A stretch of DNA of 64,000 nt from Schizochytrium sp. TIO01 (lineage: Eukaryota; Sar; Bigyra; Thraustochytrida; Thraustochytriidae), in assembly GCA_004764695.1 (NCBI GenBank), contig SMSO01000036.1:1012001-1076000 (forward strand). The letters are read 5' to 3'. The first letter of the stretch is position 1. Each line of letters begins with the position of its first letter. Below the pieces are notes generated by a model that ran no database searches, was not told where the DNA came from, and was given only the letters and a program-made list of their open reading frames with translations. This document shows positions 12,457 through 24,191 of the stretch, piece by piece. The position numbers were made by a program, and so were the translations under genes.

Positions 12457-14079
12457 TCACTTGAGGCGGGGGTGAAGTAAAAAACGTATCCACGTGCCGG
12501 GCATCAAAAACTGGAACAAAATATCCTCTGCCCAAATCGGAAATGGAACGGTGATCTTAGCAGATTCATGGAGTTGCAACAAGCTCGAAAGACGAAGACT
12601 TAATTCAAGAACTCCGGAAAGATCTTCGGCACGAAGGATGATAGATTCAAGACCAGAATTAAAATCCAAGTTGCCATCTTCGAAGTTCTTGAAAGCAGCA
12701 TGTAGATGTGGCTCAACATCTTGTATAGGTGGGTATATTGCTGTGATGCGGCCTATAAATGCGCTCAAAGCTTGAGATTGTCCGGAAAAACTAGTGTCCC
12801 AATGAGTGGCAACATATAAGGGTTCACAAATAGCTCTGTGCATTTTTAAAAAGTTCTGAGCAGAATATTCCTTAAGCGATGGAAGTTTCGAAAGATCAAG
12901 GGTGGGGCACACAAAGTTCACAATCTCCATATCAACTGCAGGAATGTGAGATGAAGATGAACTGGAACTACTGGTCATAACCCCCTCGCCTTTCTCCTGC
13001 ACTGAAGATGAAAAATCCATATAACCTTCTTGATCAGATTTGTCAGAAACAGACATAGTAGCCTGCTTATCAATCGACGAAGACCTACGAGAGAACGACA
13101 AATTCAGTTCTTCTGCATTTTCTCTCGGTGTACTGCTACTCCTTTCATAATATTCAGAAAATATCAAAGATACAGTGGCCTCAGGGACTTCAACCTCCTG
13201 CAGTACTATAGACCTACCATTACGGTCAGGGTGAAGGTGCGACATCTGCAAAATTGTGGTGAAACCTTGCAATGCTTCAAGAGTTAACAAAACTCTTGTT
13301 CCACTGGAAGAACTTTTTTTTTTCACTGCTTGTAGTCTTACCCAGCATCCGTTTGGACAATCTCGGAGAACTGTGAATTTGGCAAGTCGTTCCGTAAGGT
13401 GCAATTCTGCTTCTCGAGGTGCGTAACTAGCATCCGTAATGTAAAAAACAAGTGGAGCGACCTCTGAGCGTCGAAGAACTTTTACAAGAACATTGAAAAC
13501 CGCATCACTATTTACGGGAAGGCGAGAATCAACATGTTGTAGATGCACGCCTTCCCAATAAGAGCTTTGTTGCATTTGAGGAAGGGGTAAAAGGTTATCT
13601 GCTCGCTCTCTCATCAAAGTGAGAGACTCCTGAAAGTTGCGAAGGGATCTCATCCGCCCCGCTCCGGTTGTACAATATGAGCTTTGCGGCGAATCCTGCC
13701 GTGAGAAAGCAGCGAAGACAACCTGTTTGCGCAAATTGACAGTGATTTGTAAATTGTCGTTGTACATGCTCATCTTGACATTTTGCAAATATACAATGTC
13801 ACCAATACTATGAATGCGTGGGAATAGATCAGCCTTTCCTGCAAAAAGTTGAACACGCACCCGTCGAACTGGCCAGGCCTGATCATACGGCAGGATCCCG
13901 TCAGTTAGATCAAGCGTCATAAATAGATCTCTTCCGCGAGACGGTTTAGGTGGCGTCAGGCAGAGCAAGATACCCATAAAGTTCGCACTAAGATAGCTCA
14001 CTTGTTGGGACTTTTCGAGTGCATTTTGGGCAGATCCAATCGAAGTCACAACTTCATCGTCGCGTAGCTCAGTTACCAT
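12457..14079 (-). CDS. POT1: POT1-like telomere single-strand DNA-binding protein
   Basis: Predicted 540-residue homologue of Protection of Telomeres 1, which caps the single-stranded 3' telomere overhang. Residues about 28-130 read as the POT1/TEBP-alpha OB fold: a segment with LTLDLTD-like spacing, then FPRIHSIGDIVYLQNVKM, which matches the family pattern of a GDIVR/L strand before the DNA-contacting loop. Residues about 165-300 resemble the second OB fold, including a GCWVRLQAV strand and a histidine-containing end (MSHLHPD) as in other POT1 proteins. A Ser-rich linker follows. The frame is open further upstream but only from a TTG; the ATG at 14079 has ideal context (ACCATGG) and places OB1 where the family has it. 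The stop lies in AAGTGAGC, which could also be a 5' splice site, so another exon is not excluded. Length is close to the roughly 630 residues of animal POT1. Confidence 0.75.
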   Translation of the reverse strand: MVTELRDDEVVTSIGSAQNALEKSQQVSYLSANFMGILLCLTPPKPSRGRDLFMTLDLTDGILPYDQAWPVRRVRVQLFAGKADLFPRIHSIGDIVYLQNVKMSMYNDNLQITVNLRKQVVFAAFSRQDSPQSSYCTTGAGRMRSLRNFQESLTLMRERADNLLPLPQMQQSSYWEGVHLQHVDSRLPVNSDAVFNVLVKVLRRSEVAPLVFYITDASYAPREAELHLTERLAKFTVLRDCPNGCWVRLQAVKKKSSSSGTRVLLTLEALQGFTTILQMSHLHPDRNGRSIVLQEVEVPEATVSLIFSEYYERSSSTPRENAEELNLSFSRRSSSIDKQATMSVSDKSDQEGYMDFSSSVQEKGEGVMTSSSSSSSSHIPAVDMEIVNFVCPTLDLSKLPSLKEYSAQNFLKMHRAICEPLYVATHWDTSFSGQSQALSAFIGRITAIYPPIQDVEPHLHAAFKNFEDGNLDFNSGLESIILRAEDLSGVLELSLRLSSLLQLHESAKITVPFPIWAEDILFQFLMPGTWIRFLLHPRLK

Positions 14080-17000
14080 GGTTTTTTCTGGAAAGACCAC
14101 TTCGACTGATTTTGGTCTGTGCGCAGAGCCCAAACCGTCCTTTTGGACAAGAAAAGAAAAGACGCTCAATTTCGTCGTTCTTTGCCAGGGAGTAATATTA
14201 CCTTGAAGAACCCGCACCGTAGCAACAGCAATGGTGACAAACCCCAACAAGAGAACCTTCGATGAATCGAACAATCTACAGATAAAAACTAAAGAAGAAT
14301 GTAAAGGAGAAGACGACCGAGACGAGGGGAAAAAAAGAAAAGTGACCAGAATCAGATTTCACAGTGTCAAAATGCTACAGTTTGCCAGACGCAGCTTTTG
14401 CATTCAGAATCGCGCAAATACCAAGATACCCTCCTACGATAATGTAGTACAATCGTGATCTGGACTGACAAGGTCACCGCTGTCTCGACAATGAAGAAGA
14501 AGAAGAAGAAGAAGCAAAAGCTTGGTGGTGGTTAACAAGCAATAGCGATGAGAACACTCGCGCTTGCAATCGCTGGCTCAGCGCCAAACTTGAGCAGAAG
14601 TCCGAGCCGTGCGCCCAAGGTCCTCCTATTGAGCCCTTCGCCAAGCTTGCCTCTTCACAATAGGCGACACCCCTTGTTGTTGTTGTTGTTGTTGTTGTTC
14701 TGCGTTGCTGTTGTGTTCGATGGAGCAGAGGTAAAAACTAAAATATTGGTTTCGCAATGGCAGCCTACCCTGGACCATATTTTCTTCTTTTTTTTTTTAA
14801 AGACTTTCCTGTTGACAAACAAGTAGCTTTCCACGCTTGCATATTGGAAAGCTCAGACACGCAGGAGCAAACTCAGTGAAGCTGGATCTTGTTGAACGCG
14901 AAGCAAGAGCAAGATGGGTTCCACGATACCTAGGTAGGTAGGTAGGTGGTCCTTTCATTGTCGGTTTATCTAATCTCCCATCATATAAATGTAGGATACA
15001 TATGCTACATTATTTTATTCTTTCCTCTCACTGTAAGCTAACAAACTTGACCGTGGTGAACTCAACTTCACCAGCACGAGTGAGTGAAACTTCTCTCGGA
15101 GCGCCAGAGATTCACCGGAAACAAGCCTCACTCAAAAGCCGGCCGCCGTAAAGTGCCCATGAAATCGAATTGCTCTGGGAAAACGCGGTGGGGTCTCAAG
15201 AGGCATTCAAGTTGATGTCATCTTCTGTAGCAGTATTGTCATCATCAGCCAGAAACAACAATCGAAGAAGCCGAAGATTGATTACCAGAGGAAGGCGATT
15301 TGACAAAGCTGCAAGGTCGCCCTGTCATGGCGGCGCCCCGACCATGTCATCTCGCCCACGCCATGCCTTGGCAGGGAGAGGCATGCGTCGGGTGCTGCGT
15401 ACTGTACGTTCCTACGAAAACGTTTTATCTCATACTATAACCTCCAAATAAATAGCCATATATCATATATATAAATAAATACTCCACATTATAATTGTTT
15501 CAAAGTGGAGTTCTGCGATCGTAATACATTGCGAAGGCAACATCAGAGATGTCCTCCGCGCAAGTCTGTCCAAGGCGAACCCGAGTGCTCCAAGCCTAGG
15601 CGCTTCGCTCCTCGAGCACGGTCGCTGGAGCCCGGGCGTGCGTGATTTTCGAGGACAGCGGCTTGGCTGGTCGTGGGTACTGCACTGATGGAAGTACTGA
15701 AACGAATACCGAAGAGAACGAAAGAAACTCCAACTTCAACTTGAGCTTGTACATACAGACATACGATACATACATTCATACATTCATGCATTCATACATT
15801 CATAAATGCATACATCTTCAGTTGGTGACCCGCAGAAGAATCAAAGCGCCGCCGCCGCCGTCATCACCACCAAAGATTGACTAGCTATGCAAGCAGCAAT
15901 CGTGGTTTTGATTGCAGAGAACTGCAAAGAAACGAGCTTCTGGCTCAGAGCTGAAGGACCGGGACTCTCGAAATGTCCAATGGCCCCTTCCGCTGTTATC
16001 TCTTGCTCGTAGATCTCCGGGATTGGCTGGCCACGATGGAGCCCGTGTCTATCGCGGCAGCAGCGATTGCCTCGAGTTCGACGAAGCAGGTTCGCGATAT
16101 CCACTGCCTCGAAGTCTCGCGATGGTTGGCGCCCATCCTGTCCATGAGGTCGATCTCCTTCGCCTCACGGACCTTCTCAGAAGCCTATGCAATGAAATGA
16201 ATGATGTCATTTTGCAGTGGAGATCCGTCCGTCCATGAACCAAGGCTTTCATAGAAGTTGGGTACTGTACTGGTGCGCAGGAGGACTCAGCGACCTCGAA
16301 GCTTCTGGCCACCACGTCCTCCACCCGCGGCAGAAACGTGAGTTGAGCGAGGGTCGATTTGGATTTCGATTTGAATTTCGATTTGGATTTGCATTTATTA
16401 AATTGCAAACTTGAGCAATCAGTCTTAAGGGGGCCTCTTCTTTTTCTTTTTCTTTTACTTTCAATGTCACGGAATTAAGTTGATTTTATAGAATTATGAA
16501 ACAGTAAGAGTTAGTTATCAGTATTACCATATAGTTTGTTCATTTCAGCTTTTTTTTTTTTTTTTTTAAAAATTAAAGAATAAAGTTTGTAAAAGACGAA
16601 CTCAAGTAGGAATGAAATAGTAACGAAGGAAGTCATCGATGATGGATCAATCATCGTCAGCTTTGGTGAAGAAAACCAGAACAGAAAGAAATGAGCAAAC
16701 AGGTCCGTAGGTATTTCTTGCGCTCTGCAGATGTGCTGCGATGTGCAAGAAACGCGAACCTCGCAATGACTGCTCTGCGGTAAAATCCAACACAGGAAGA
16801 TGAGGTACCTTACCTGTCAATCAGTTATAAGAGCATTGATTCTGCCATTGCAATGACGCTTCGAACACTCCGTATCTGTAAGCAGTAGGAGGGCATTAGT
16901 AGTAGTAGTAGTAGTTGTAGCAGATGAATCAATACATCGATCGTCAATGATATCCGATGCCACGGCATTGAAATCAGAGCGTCGTGCTGAGCTAAAGGAC

Positions 17001-17402
17001 CAAAAGCCATACCTCATGGCCGTCATGGTGGTAGTAAGAAGAAGAAGAAGAAGAAGAAGATGATGTCGATCATCGTCATGGTCCTAATATTTATTTAGAA
17101 ATTCTTTAGCACATATCTATGCTTAATGCGTAGTAGCCGTGATGTAGAAAAGTAAGTTTGTTATTGGCTTTTACTTTTTGTTTGTTTGTATGTATGTTTG
17201 TTTGTTTGTTTGTTTGTTTGTTTGTTTATAGTTGTAAGAGTAAGTAGATAATAAATTAATTTATTAAAGTCAAGAGGAGACGGCGTCGCAAGAGGAGCAG
17301 CAGCAACACCTTGGAAAGGATGAGTAGAGCAAGATCGCAAGATCGCAAAGGGTCACGGGGGCCTTGGATCCGAAAAGGATCGGGTGTGCGAACATTGGAA
17401 AG
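14080..17402. other. Spacer between POT1-like and phosphatase genes
   Basis: No gene is supported. Contents include a GAA run (14492-14513), a GTT run (14673-14699), a GGTA run (14935-14947), a poly-T tract (16552-16567), GAA units (17036-17061) and the TTTG repeat listed separately. Overlapping frames of 75-119 codons at 15.9-16.4 kb occur on both strands and have no domain. Confidence 0.5.
17177..17228. repeat. (TTTG)n repeat upstream of the phosphatase gene
   Basis: About eleven TTTG units, interrupted by TATG, end 174 bases before the chosen ATG of the downstream gene. It may lie in the promoter or 5' leader. Confidence 0.85.
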
Positions 17403-19034
17403 ATGCCTGTGCCGAGAAGGTCGGCGCTGGTGCGATTCCTGGCGATCAATGACGTGTATACGCTGGAGAACCTGAGCAGGCTGAAGCATTTGTACGTCAC
17501 TAAAGAACGTGAGGCCAAAGGGCTCGCGGACGATGTTACAGTGCTGCGAACGCTCGCAGGCGACTTTCTGAGTCCAAATGTGCTCTCTCCGATCGACAGT
17601 GGATATGCTTTCATGAGGTGTTTCAATGCCGTCGGAGTTACGCATCTCTGTTTCGGCAATCACGAAGCGAATATCAGCATCAACCAGCTTGAGGAGCGCA
17701 TGCACGAGTGCAAAGGAAAACTCCTCAATACCAATGTTCCAAATTACAGCCGGCCCAAGCTTCCCGTGTATGACATTGTCGAAGCAGGCCATCTCCGCCT
17801 TGGTCTCTTCGGCCTTGTTACTAATGAGAAGACGGTTTTCGTAAATAGCACCTTCAAGAAATTCCCCATCCTGGATCCGATTGAGGTCGCTCTTGATATG
17901 GAGAAGAAGCTCCGCGAGGAACATGGATGTACGCATGTCGTTGCCCTCACGCACCAGTCCATTGCCAGAGACCGTGAACTCGCAACAGCTACGACACTAA
18001 ATGCTATTCTTGGTGGCCATGAGCATACCCCGTTTGACGAACTGGTCGAGGGTTGTCGCATTATCAAAACCGGAAAAGACGCAGAGACCGGAGGGGTTCT
18101 CGACCTTTACTTCTCTGGTAAAAACGAAACTACTGTGTTCTACCACACGGAATCGACAGCAGACTATGACGAGGATCATGAAATTGCGGACCTTGTTGAC
18201 ATTTGCATGGATTCCGTCAGTCAGCTTGGTACAGAGATCATGATCGACACCAAGAAACCTTTGTCTGCGAAAGGAACGCGATTTCGTCCAACTGCGCTCG
18301 GGTCACTCTTTGGAACTTACATCAAGCGTGAGCTAGAGACTGAAGTTGCCATGATCAACGGAGCCACTATTAAAGCACGCTCAGACTTTGCCTCCGGCCA
18401 AGTCTCCCTTGCCGACCTCAACACTGTGCTTCCCTTCCCCACCAAGCTTATCTCCACCAAAATCCCTGGTCATGTTCTTCAACACGCGGTGCGCTTCTCC
18501 CGCTCAAACCGCCCGTGGGAGGCTGAAAAGCGTGGTTTTTTGCAGCTCGATGGCGAGGTTGTGATTAAAAACCCCACTGTATCTGGTGTATATGGAGCGA
18601 AGCCCGATGATATCAAGCCCGAGGAATTCGATACCATTGTGGAAATTGATGGCGAGCCTTTCGAACCGGAGAGGGTGTACACTGTTGCATTGCCAAGAAA
18701 TTTGCTCAATGGGTTCTGCGAGATCGAACCCTTGATGGAATATAGCCAGAATAACCCAGGCGTCGTCCCCGACGCAGACAACTTCATCCCAGCCAAGGAT
18801 GTAATTGTTCGCCGCTGCGCCCGTCGTCTATGGGCCCAGTTGGGAGACTTTGAGCTCATTGACCTTGATAAGGATGGTTTTGTCACAAGACCTGAACTCA
18901 AACAGCGTATTAAGGACATGGTCGGCGTCACTCCTTCCGAAGCTATCCTAGATGGTCTCATCGATGCTCTGGATGTCAACCGGGATGGCATCATCAGCCA
19001 TGAAGAGTACACTCATTTGCGGAACAAGCTCTAA
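17403..19034 (+). CDS. Calcineurin-like phosphatase / 5'-nucleotidase with C-terminal EF-hands
   Basis: Predicted 543-residue enzyme of the 5'-nucleotidase/UshA family, which hydrolyses nucleotides or related phosphoesters at a two-metal site. Metal-ligand motifs appear in order: ND at 16-17, GD at 53-54, GNHE at 85-88, a THQ motif and then GGHEHT. A 5'-nucleotidase C-terminal substrate domain follows (EVAMINGATIKA ... LADLNTVLPF). Two EF-hand loops end the protein, at about 487-498 (DLDKDGFVTRPE) and 524-535 (DVNRDGIISHEE). Both have Asp at 1, Asp or Asn at 3, Asp at 5, Gly at 6 and Glu at 12, so calcium binding is likely. There is no signal peptide, unlike most 5'-nucleotidases of this family, so it is probably cytosolic. 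The open frame extends 13 codons upstream to a TTG; the ATG at 17403 is the first in frame. The true substrate is unknown. Confidence 0.85.
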   Translation: MPVPRRSALVRFLAINDVYTLENLSRLKHLYVTKEREAKGLADDVTVLRTLAGDFLSPNVLSPIDSGYAFMRCFNAVGVTHLCFGNHEANISINQLEERMHECKGKLLNTNVPNYSRPKLPVYDIVEAGHLRLGLFGLVTNEKTVFVNSTFKKFPILDPIEVALDMEKKLREEHGCTHVVALTHQSIARDRELATATTLNAILGGHEHTPFDELVEGCRIIKTGKDAETGGVLDLYFSGKNETTVFYHTESTADYDEDHEIADLVDICMDSVSQLGTEIMIDTKKPLSAKGTRFRPTALGSLFGTYIKRELETEVAMINGATIKARSDFASGQVSLADLNTVLPFPTKLISTKIPGHVLQHAVRFSRSNRPWEAEKRGFLQLDGEVVIKNPTVSGVYGAKPDDIKPEEFDTIVEIDGEPFEPERVYTVALPRNLLNGFCEIEPLMEYSQNNPGVVPDADNFIPAKDVIVRRCARRLWAQLGDFELIDLDKDGFVTRPELKQRIKDMVGVTPSEAILDGLIDALDVNRDGIISHEEYTHLRNKL

Positions 19035-19789
19035 TTCTTCTCTTGCCTTTTTTGAATTCGAATCATGTGTCCAAGTCTGTACATCACGTTTTGTTTCGCT
19101 TTGTTGCTAATACTGTTTTTGGTTATAGCACTTGCAAGTTCGTTCGACATCAACTATTCTATCGGACCACACCTCCACCTCGTGCCCATGAACATTGTTT
19201 TACAACATCTTGTTTCCAAATCCTGCCTTCGAGCACTCCCGTCAGCCCACAGGCTCACTGACCTTTCTCGACGACCTAGTTACTGTAATCAATACAGAGA
19301 TTATCGGTGTTCATTTGCATCTTTTCTTGATTTCAATCTTTCTATTTGTACGGTGTGAGTATCATCTCAAATGAATCTCAATTTATCTCAAATATTCAAA
19401 AGAAAACTCGAGCCTGTCGTAAACTTGCCAGCATTGAGTTGGGAAGTCTGTGGTCTCCTAGATCAAGTCTTTGGTATTTTGAAAGGAAGCACGGAAGTAT
19501 TCAAATCCTTTCGAAGGAGTACAAAAGCATGATAACTAATCCTTTAAAACGAGCACAGATCTTGTACTCCTTTATCCAGTGGAGCTCACCTGCCTATCTT
19601 TTGCTGAAAGTGCAGAATTCATAGGAAGACCCCTTCTAAGCTGTACTTGTTCAAAAACTAAAATATTTCAGTGATTTAGGACGTAGAATACAATCAAAAT
19701 TATGATAATCGATTCCATGGTTCTTGGATGATGGAATATCAAAAGGTAGCAACAGATTAGGTTTAATAGTTTGTTTTGAACTGCAGGAT

Positions 19790-20731
19790 TTACGAAGAAT
19801 AAGAAGGGCCCTGAAACTTAAGCTTCCTAAATAGTGCATTCAATGTTGCCTGCTGCTGAATTTGGACTGCATCTTTATAGCGTGAGTCGCGCATCTTCAA
19901 AAAGTCGAGTTTCTTTGTAGATGAGGGCTTCGTTAACTTTTCTACCCGTTGGGCTTCCCGCAACTCATCCTGGTGACAGATGACTAACCTAAGTCGACGT
20001 CTAGCTTCTAAAAGACTCAAGTCGGCTTCTCGAGCTTCCTTGCGCGCAACAGCGACGCGTTGAAGAAAAAGGCCCTGGCGTGCATTAAGTAATTCGGCTT
20101 CTAAGGTCAATCGGGCTTTCCTATGCTTGTCATGAAGTAATGTTTCACGTAGTTCGGCAAATGTGCGATCCAAGTTGCGATGAATAATTGTTAACTCCTG
20201 CCCCGACTTGCTCGCTCGAGCTCGGCAATCAGAAGCTATAGCTTCAAGGTTGGCAACCTTGGTTTGCAGGTCATGGAGGCGAATGACACCCTGTCGTATC
20301 GCGGTTGTACGCTCTGCTTCAGTAATTTCGTTCTTTTGTCTTTTTGGTATCTCGATACGATTTTCTTCGAGACGCTCAGTGTCGCTTTTATTGTTCTTCG
20401 AGTCACTGGGCTCAGAAGCTGGCTTGATATTCTTTGCAGCTCTTCCAGGTGCAGGCGGCGCAGACCGGCTCGTTCTACTTGGATCCAGAGAAAACACTCT
20501 AGTCTTAACTGAGCGAGGAGTCTTTGGCATGCGCGGTACTTTTGGTTGATATGGCCCATTCTGCCATAGTTTTAGCTGCGAAAGCTCCTCGCTTTTGGCG
20601 TACGATAGCCCTTGCCCATTACTTCTTCGCCGCACCTTGGACTTCTTTTTTGCGTCTACTGGCGTTGCTGAGTTTGATCCAGTCAAAGAGTTCTTGCCCA
20701 CGTGCGCGATATTGCCTTGCACTTTTGTCAT
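19790..20731 (-). CDS. Hypothetical basic coiled-coil protein
   Basis: A 313-residue protein that I do not recognise. It has an ATG start with A at -3. Residues 1-110 are basic and Ser/Pro/Lys-rich, including KKKSKVRRRS, a possible nuclear-localisation signal. Residues about 130-275 are rich in Glu, Arg, Leu and Ala with heptad-like spacing, suggesting a long coiled coil. The C-terminus is basic (LFRKLKFQGPSYSS). No catalytic motif is visible. The minus-strand frame stays open for its full length and lacks the low-complexity character of the spacers, which supports a real gene. A scaffold, cytoskeletal or centrosomal role is possible but is only a guess from coiled-coil content. Its 3' end lies about 750 bases from the convergent phosphatase gene. 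Confidence 0.6.
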   Translation of the reverse strand: MTKVQGNIAHVGKNSLTGSNSATPVDAKKKSKVRRRSNGQGLSYAKSEELSQLKLWQNGPYQPKVPRMPKTPRSVKTRVFSLDPSRTSRSAPPAPGRAAKNIKPASEPSDSKNNKSDTERLEENRIEIPKRQKNEITEAERTTAIRQGVIRLHDLQTKVANLEAIASDCRARASKSGQELTIIHRNLDRTFAELRETLLHDKHRKARLTLEAELLNARQGLFLQRVAVARKEAREADLSLLEARRRLRLVICHQDELREAQRVEKLTKPSSTKKLDFLKMRDSRYKDAVQIQQQATLNALFRKLKFQGPSYSS

Positions 20732-23700
20732 AATACTGAGTCCAGTCTATCCAAAGAATAGCTATTCTTGGCCGAGCTTGCCACTGTTCAACACAGTCTG
20801 CTTTGGTTTTTGCGTCCGGCTCTGTGTAGGTGTTACAGGAGACGTCTCGCCTCTCGTTTGCGTCCGTCTGTCACTGCATGCGACGGCTCTGTGCCCAAAT
20901 ACGCATAAACGCGAGCTCGAGGTCGACGGTCGTTTACAGAATCGGCTCAAAACCGTTTGTCCTTCCTGCGAAGAACTGTAGTACCTGCCTTTACATATGC
21001 TGCTCCGCACATCGTCAAGCACTGAGATTTTCCACGTTCTTGCAGAAACCTGTGAAGAGGTGTGTACCTACATCTATAACTATAACTAGATAAGTAAACA
21101 CCTGACACATACAGTTAAGACAGCGAGCTTCAATCTAGTGGTGCTTAGATTCTCAGTGTTAGTTTAGCTTTTTGGCAAGGAAAGTAAGTGCAGCAGCTCA
21201 AACAGTTGGGCACTAGGAACCTAGTATGATTGCATCCAAGCTCAACGATTGTAGCTCTTGGACGTGTTCTGCTGTTCTATTTAGCGTGAGCGATTGGCGA
21301 ACAACAGGACTCCCGGAGTGGCTGTGGACAAGCAGTTTTGGCACTTTGTTCATGCTCAGTCTTAGTTTCCAAGGCAGTCATGGGTTCTTCAAAGCAGGGT
21401 GTGTAGTACGTAGAGGGCCTTAGAGCCATTGTTTTGGGTAGTGTAAGAGGATGGATTCTTCTTCTTCTTTATCTTGCCTCATATACACATGGAGGGGTTC
21501 ACACTTGAATGTAAAGTAGAATTAAGGCGCATTACACGTCAAACTATCATGCACTTCGCAATGAGAGTGACATAAGGGACGCGATGCGATGCCAGTTAAC
21601 TGTGAGATGACCACGCTTGTGCACTAAGACTGTCGCCTTCGCTTTGCACTGAAGCAAGGGCATAAGCAAGGGCATAAGCAAGCCTCTCCGTACGGCATTT
21701 TCCTGTAGAATTAGCAGCAGCGAATGCAGTGCAAGCTTTGCTTAAGCTGTTTCGAGCGCAGGCATTTTCAGGGAAGGAGCAAGTACGTCGCGACGGGAGT
21801 GATGGGGAGCACGCTATGCTGTTCAGGGCGATTCTTGCTGCCCTGTATCAAACACATCGAGCCGTTGAATGTGGAATCATGACCCTCCACTCGAAGCATT
21901 GACGGCCGTGTTAATGGAACATGCTCCTGTGGTCGCCGCGGAGGGAGCTCTGTACAAAGTCGTTTATGAAGGCTATGAACATCATGAAGTTAGCTATTGA
22001 GAAGAAACTAAATCATTGTGAAACCCTGACTTTACCTACGTACCTCTTGAAGCAGCAAATTATAGAGCACGAGCAGTGAGTGGTACACACCTGCGTCGTA
22101 GCGCAGAAAAGCGTTGATCGATGATTGTCGCTGTAAGTTCCTTGTCGCGCCTTGCACCATTCTTGCGCTGGGAGCCTGGGTAGGGTCGGGACGCGAGGCC
22201 AGCTAAATCTGGCTTAGGTATTTCTAATGACTGGCGCGGCACTGCAACATGCGGGGCGCGGACTAGGAGAGAGGAGGAGAGCACAGCTCGCATTTCTGAG
22301 ATCGATGAAACTTTTTTCTTACCTTTTTTCTTTCTCTTTTGGAGAACGAAAACACACTTAGAGGTCTATACAGGCTCTGCATCGATATCATTTAAGGGCG
22401 ACACCTGAGCGCGAGGATTGGCTGCCATCTGCTCCCGATGGAATGGCCTTACAACGCCTTACCACGAGGTTTTGTGGAGTACCCGAATTTCTGTTTGCTT
22501 TAATCAATTGAGCATCGGCGCTTGCTTTTTGTGTTGCTGTTATTATCAGTTATTATCAAACATATTTTACAGCAAGGTTGATTTGCGGACTCTACCAGGG
22601 AGAGGAGCCGTCGGCATGCAATACAAAAGTGAGAGTCGAGGCGAATGGAGGCGGACAGGGGTTTGAGATGATCCTTTGGCTGCGGTCTTTCTTGAAATTG
22701 GACTCGGACAGTTCAGTTGTAAAACGAAACATAATTTAATTGAAAAAGTTTTAATTGAAAGAAAGGTTTTTTAATAGTATGTCGGAAGAGATCATCTATC
22801 CGCTACGCGAATATTTGATGCTCGAGTTGAAGAAGTTGTTTCTACTCTGGCGCTAGGCTCTAAAGTCTCCAAGTTTTGAGTGCTTGCGCATCCTATTTTA
22901 TAGTTCAATGTGCTGATTTCAAATGAAAAACTAATGTGATTGGGAAAGATTATTACCCAAACCGCAAGGCGAAGATTAGTGTTCTTCTACACGTCGAAAC
23001 CTAATCTCCGTGGTACATCTGGTGTCGAAAAATAAGGTCACTATCTCGTTGCAATAATTTTATCAATACTCGATAACAACTTACTAACTTTAGAACGCAG
23101 ACAAAAGTCCTGTTGGCTGGCTAGATGCGCGTAACCTCGTTTGCTGGACCCAAAACCTTGCCATGATGTAAGAAACACTACTCAATCCAAATTGAATTCT
23201 CTTGCAACCAAAAGTCTTCTACGCAGAGGTAATGGAAAATGCTTCGATTGTGCAAGTTACTCACTTTCACGTACATGCCTGAGTAGGCGCCTACCTGATA
23301 TCCTGCGCCCCCAAAGCCGGTAAGTAGCTTTGTAGTTGACTTCTGTTCTGGGCATAAGCATTGTCAGAATGGTGGTTGTTGTAGCCAGGAAACTTCGCTC
23401 TTGAGAGAAACTTGCTTTTTCATTTCCTTTTATCTCCGAGTGAAAAAAAGAAAAGAGATAAAGAACCAGAATCGCGTTGCTGTAATATTTTCATGATCAC
23501 ATCACGTCGTGCATTCGTCCATTCTGAGCGACAGTGTATCATTGTTTCTCTCGTTGAACCTAATATCTTCAGTCCGCAAAAGTCAGCGTGTTTTAATGAC
23601 TGATCTTGCCCAGACGTGATCCATCCCATCTCAAGGTTATGGCGATGATAACTAATATATATATTTTCATATGAATGGCATAAAATGATATTCTTCGTCT

Positions 23701-24191
23701 TTTATGATAGCTTGCGGCTATTAGCTCATGTATGCTTAACTACTAACTACGCAAGTGAGCACTCGCTGATCTAGATATTGTTTCTTGCAAGTCGTTCTCG
23801 CGCCACACTCTAGAAATATCAAACATTCTAGCCTCTCCAGTTATCAAGTGCTGTGGTGATTGATGCCCTACGGTTCCTTTGTGCTACTTGTACTCTTCAG
23901 ATTTATGTTCTCTAACTGATGAGAATGAGAGACAATGGTTTTTTATCCGCTCAGGCTTTTTCTACAAATTTTTAGATGAAAAAAAAAGTGCTTTCTATTT
24001 AAAAACTTTTTTTTTTCTTAGTTGTTATCACCTACTACCTAATTTCTTACGCGCCCGCGTCTTACATCTCAAAGTTGGAAATGCTGATTCGATTGACAGC
24101 AATTCCCAATCCTTTGGAAATCAGTGACAGAATCAAGTGCAGCGAAACTCTCAAAGCGCCAGAAGGCTAACCTTCGGCGTATTGTGAGCAC
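20732..24191. other. Spacer, no gene supported
   Basis: About 3.4 kb with only short frames (under 95 codons) and no recognisable domain. Small local features are a tandem of AAGCAAGGGCAT at about 21654-21683 and AT-rich stretches near 22720-22780 and 23980-24020. Unlike the outer spacers it is nearly free of long microsatellites. Confidence 0.5.

Noticed and set aside
15912-16408. Overlapping 108- and 119-codon frames on opposite strands
   Set aside because: Both are open over the same bases, and neither has a domain. A faint likeness of MEPVSIAAAAIASS to fungal STAND N-termini is too short to trust.
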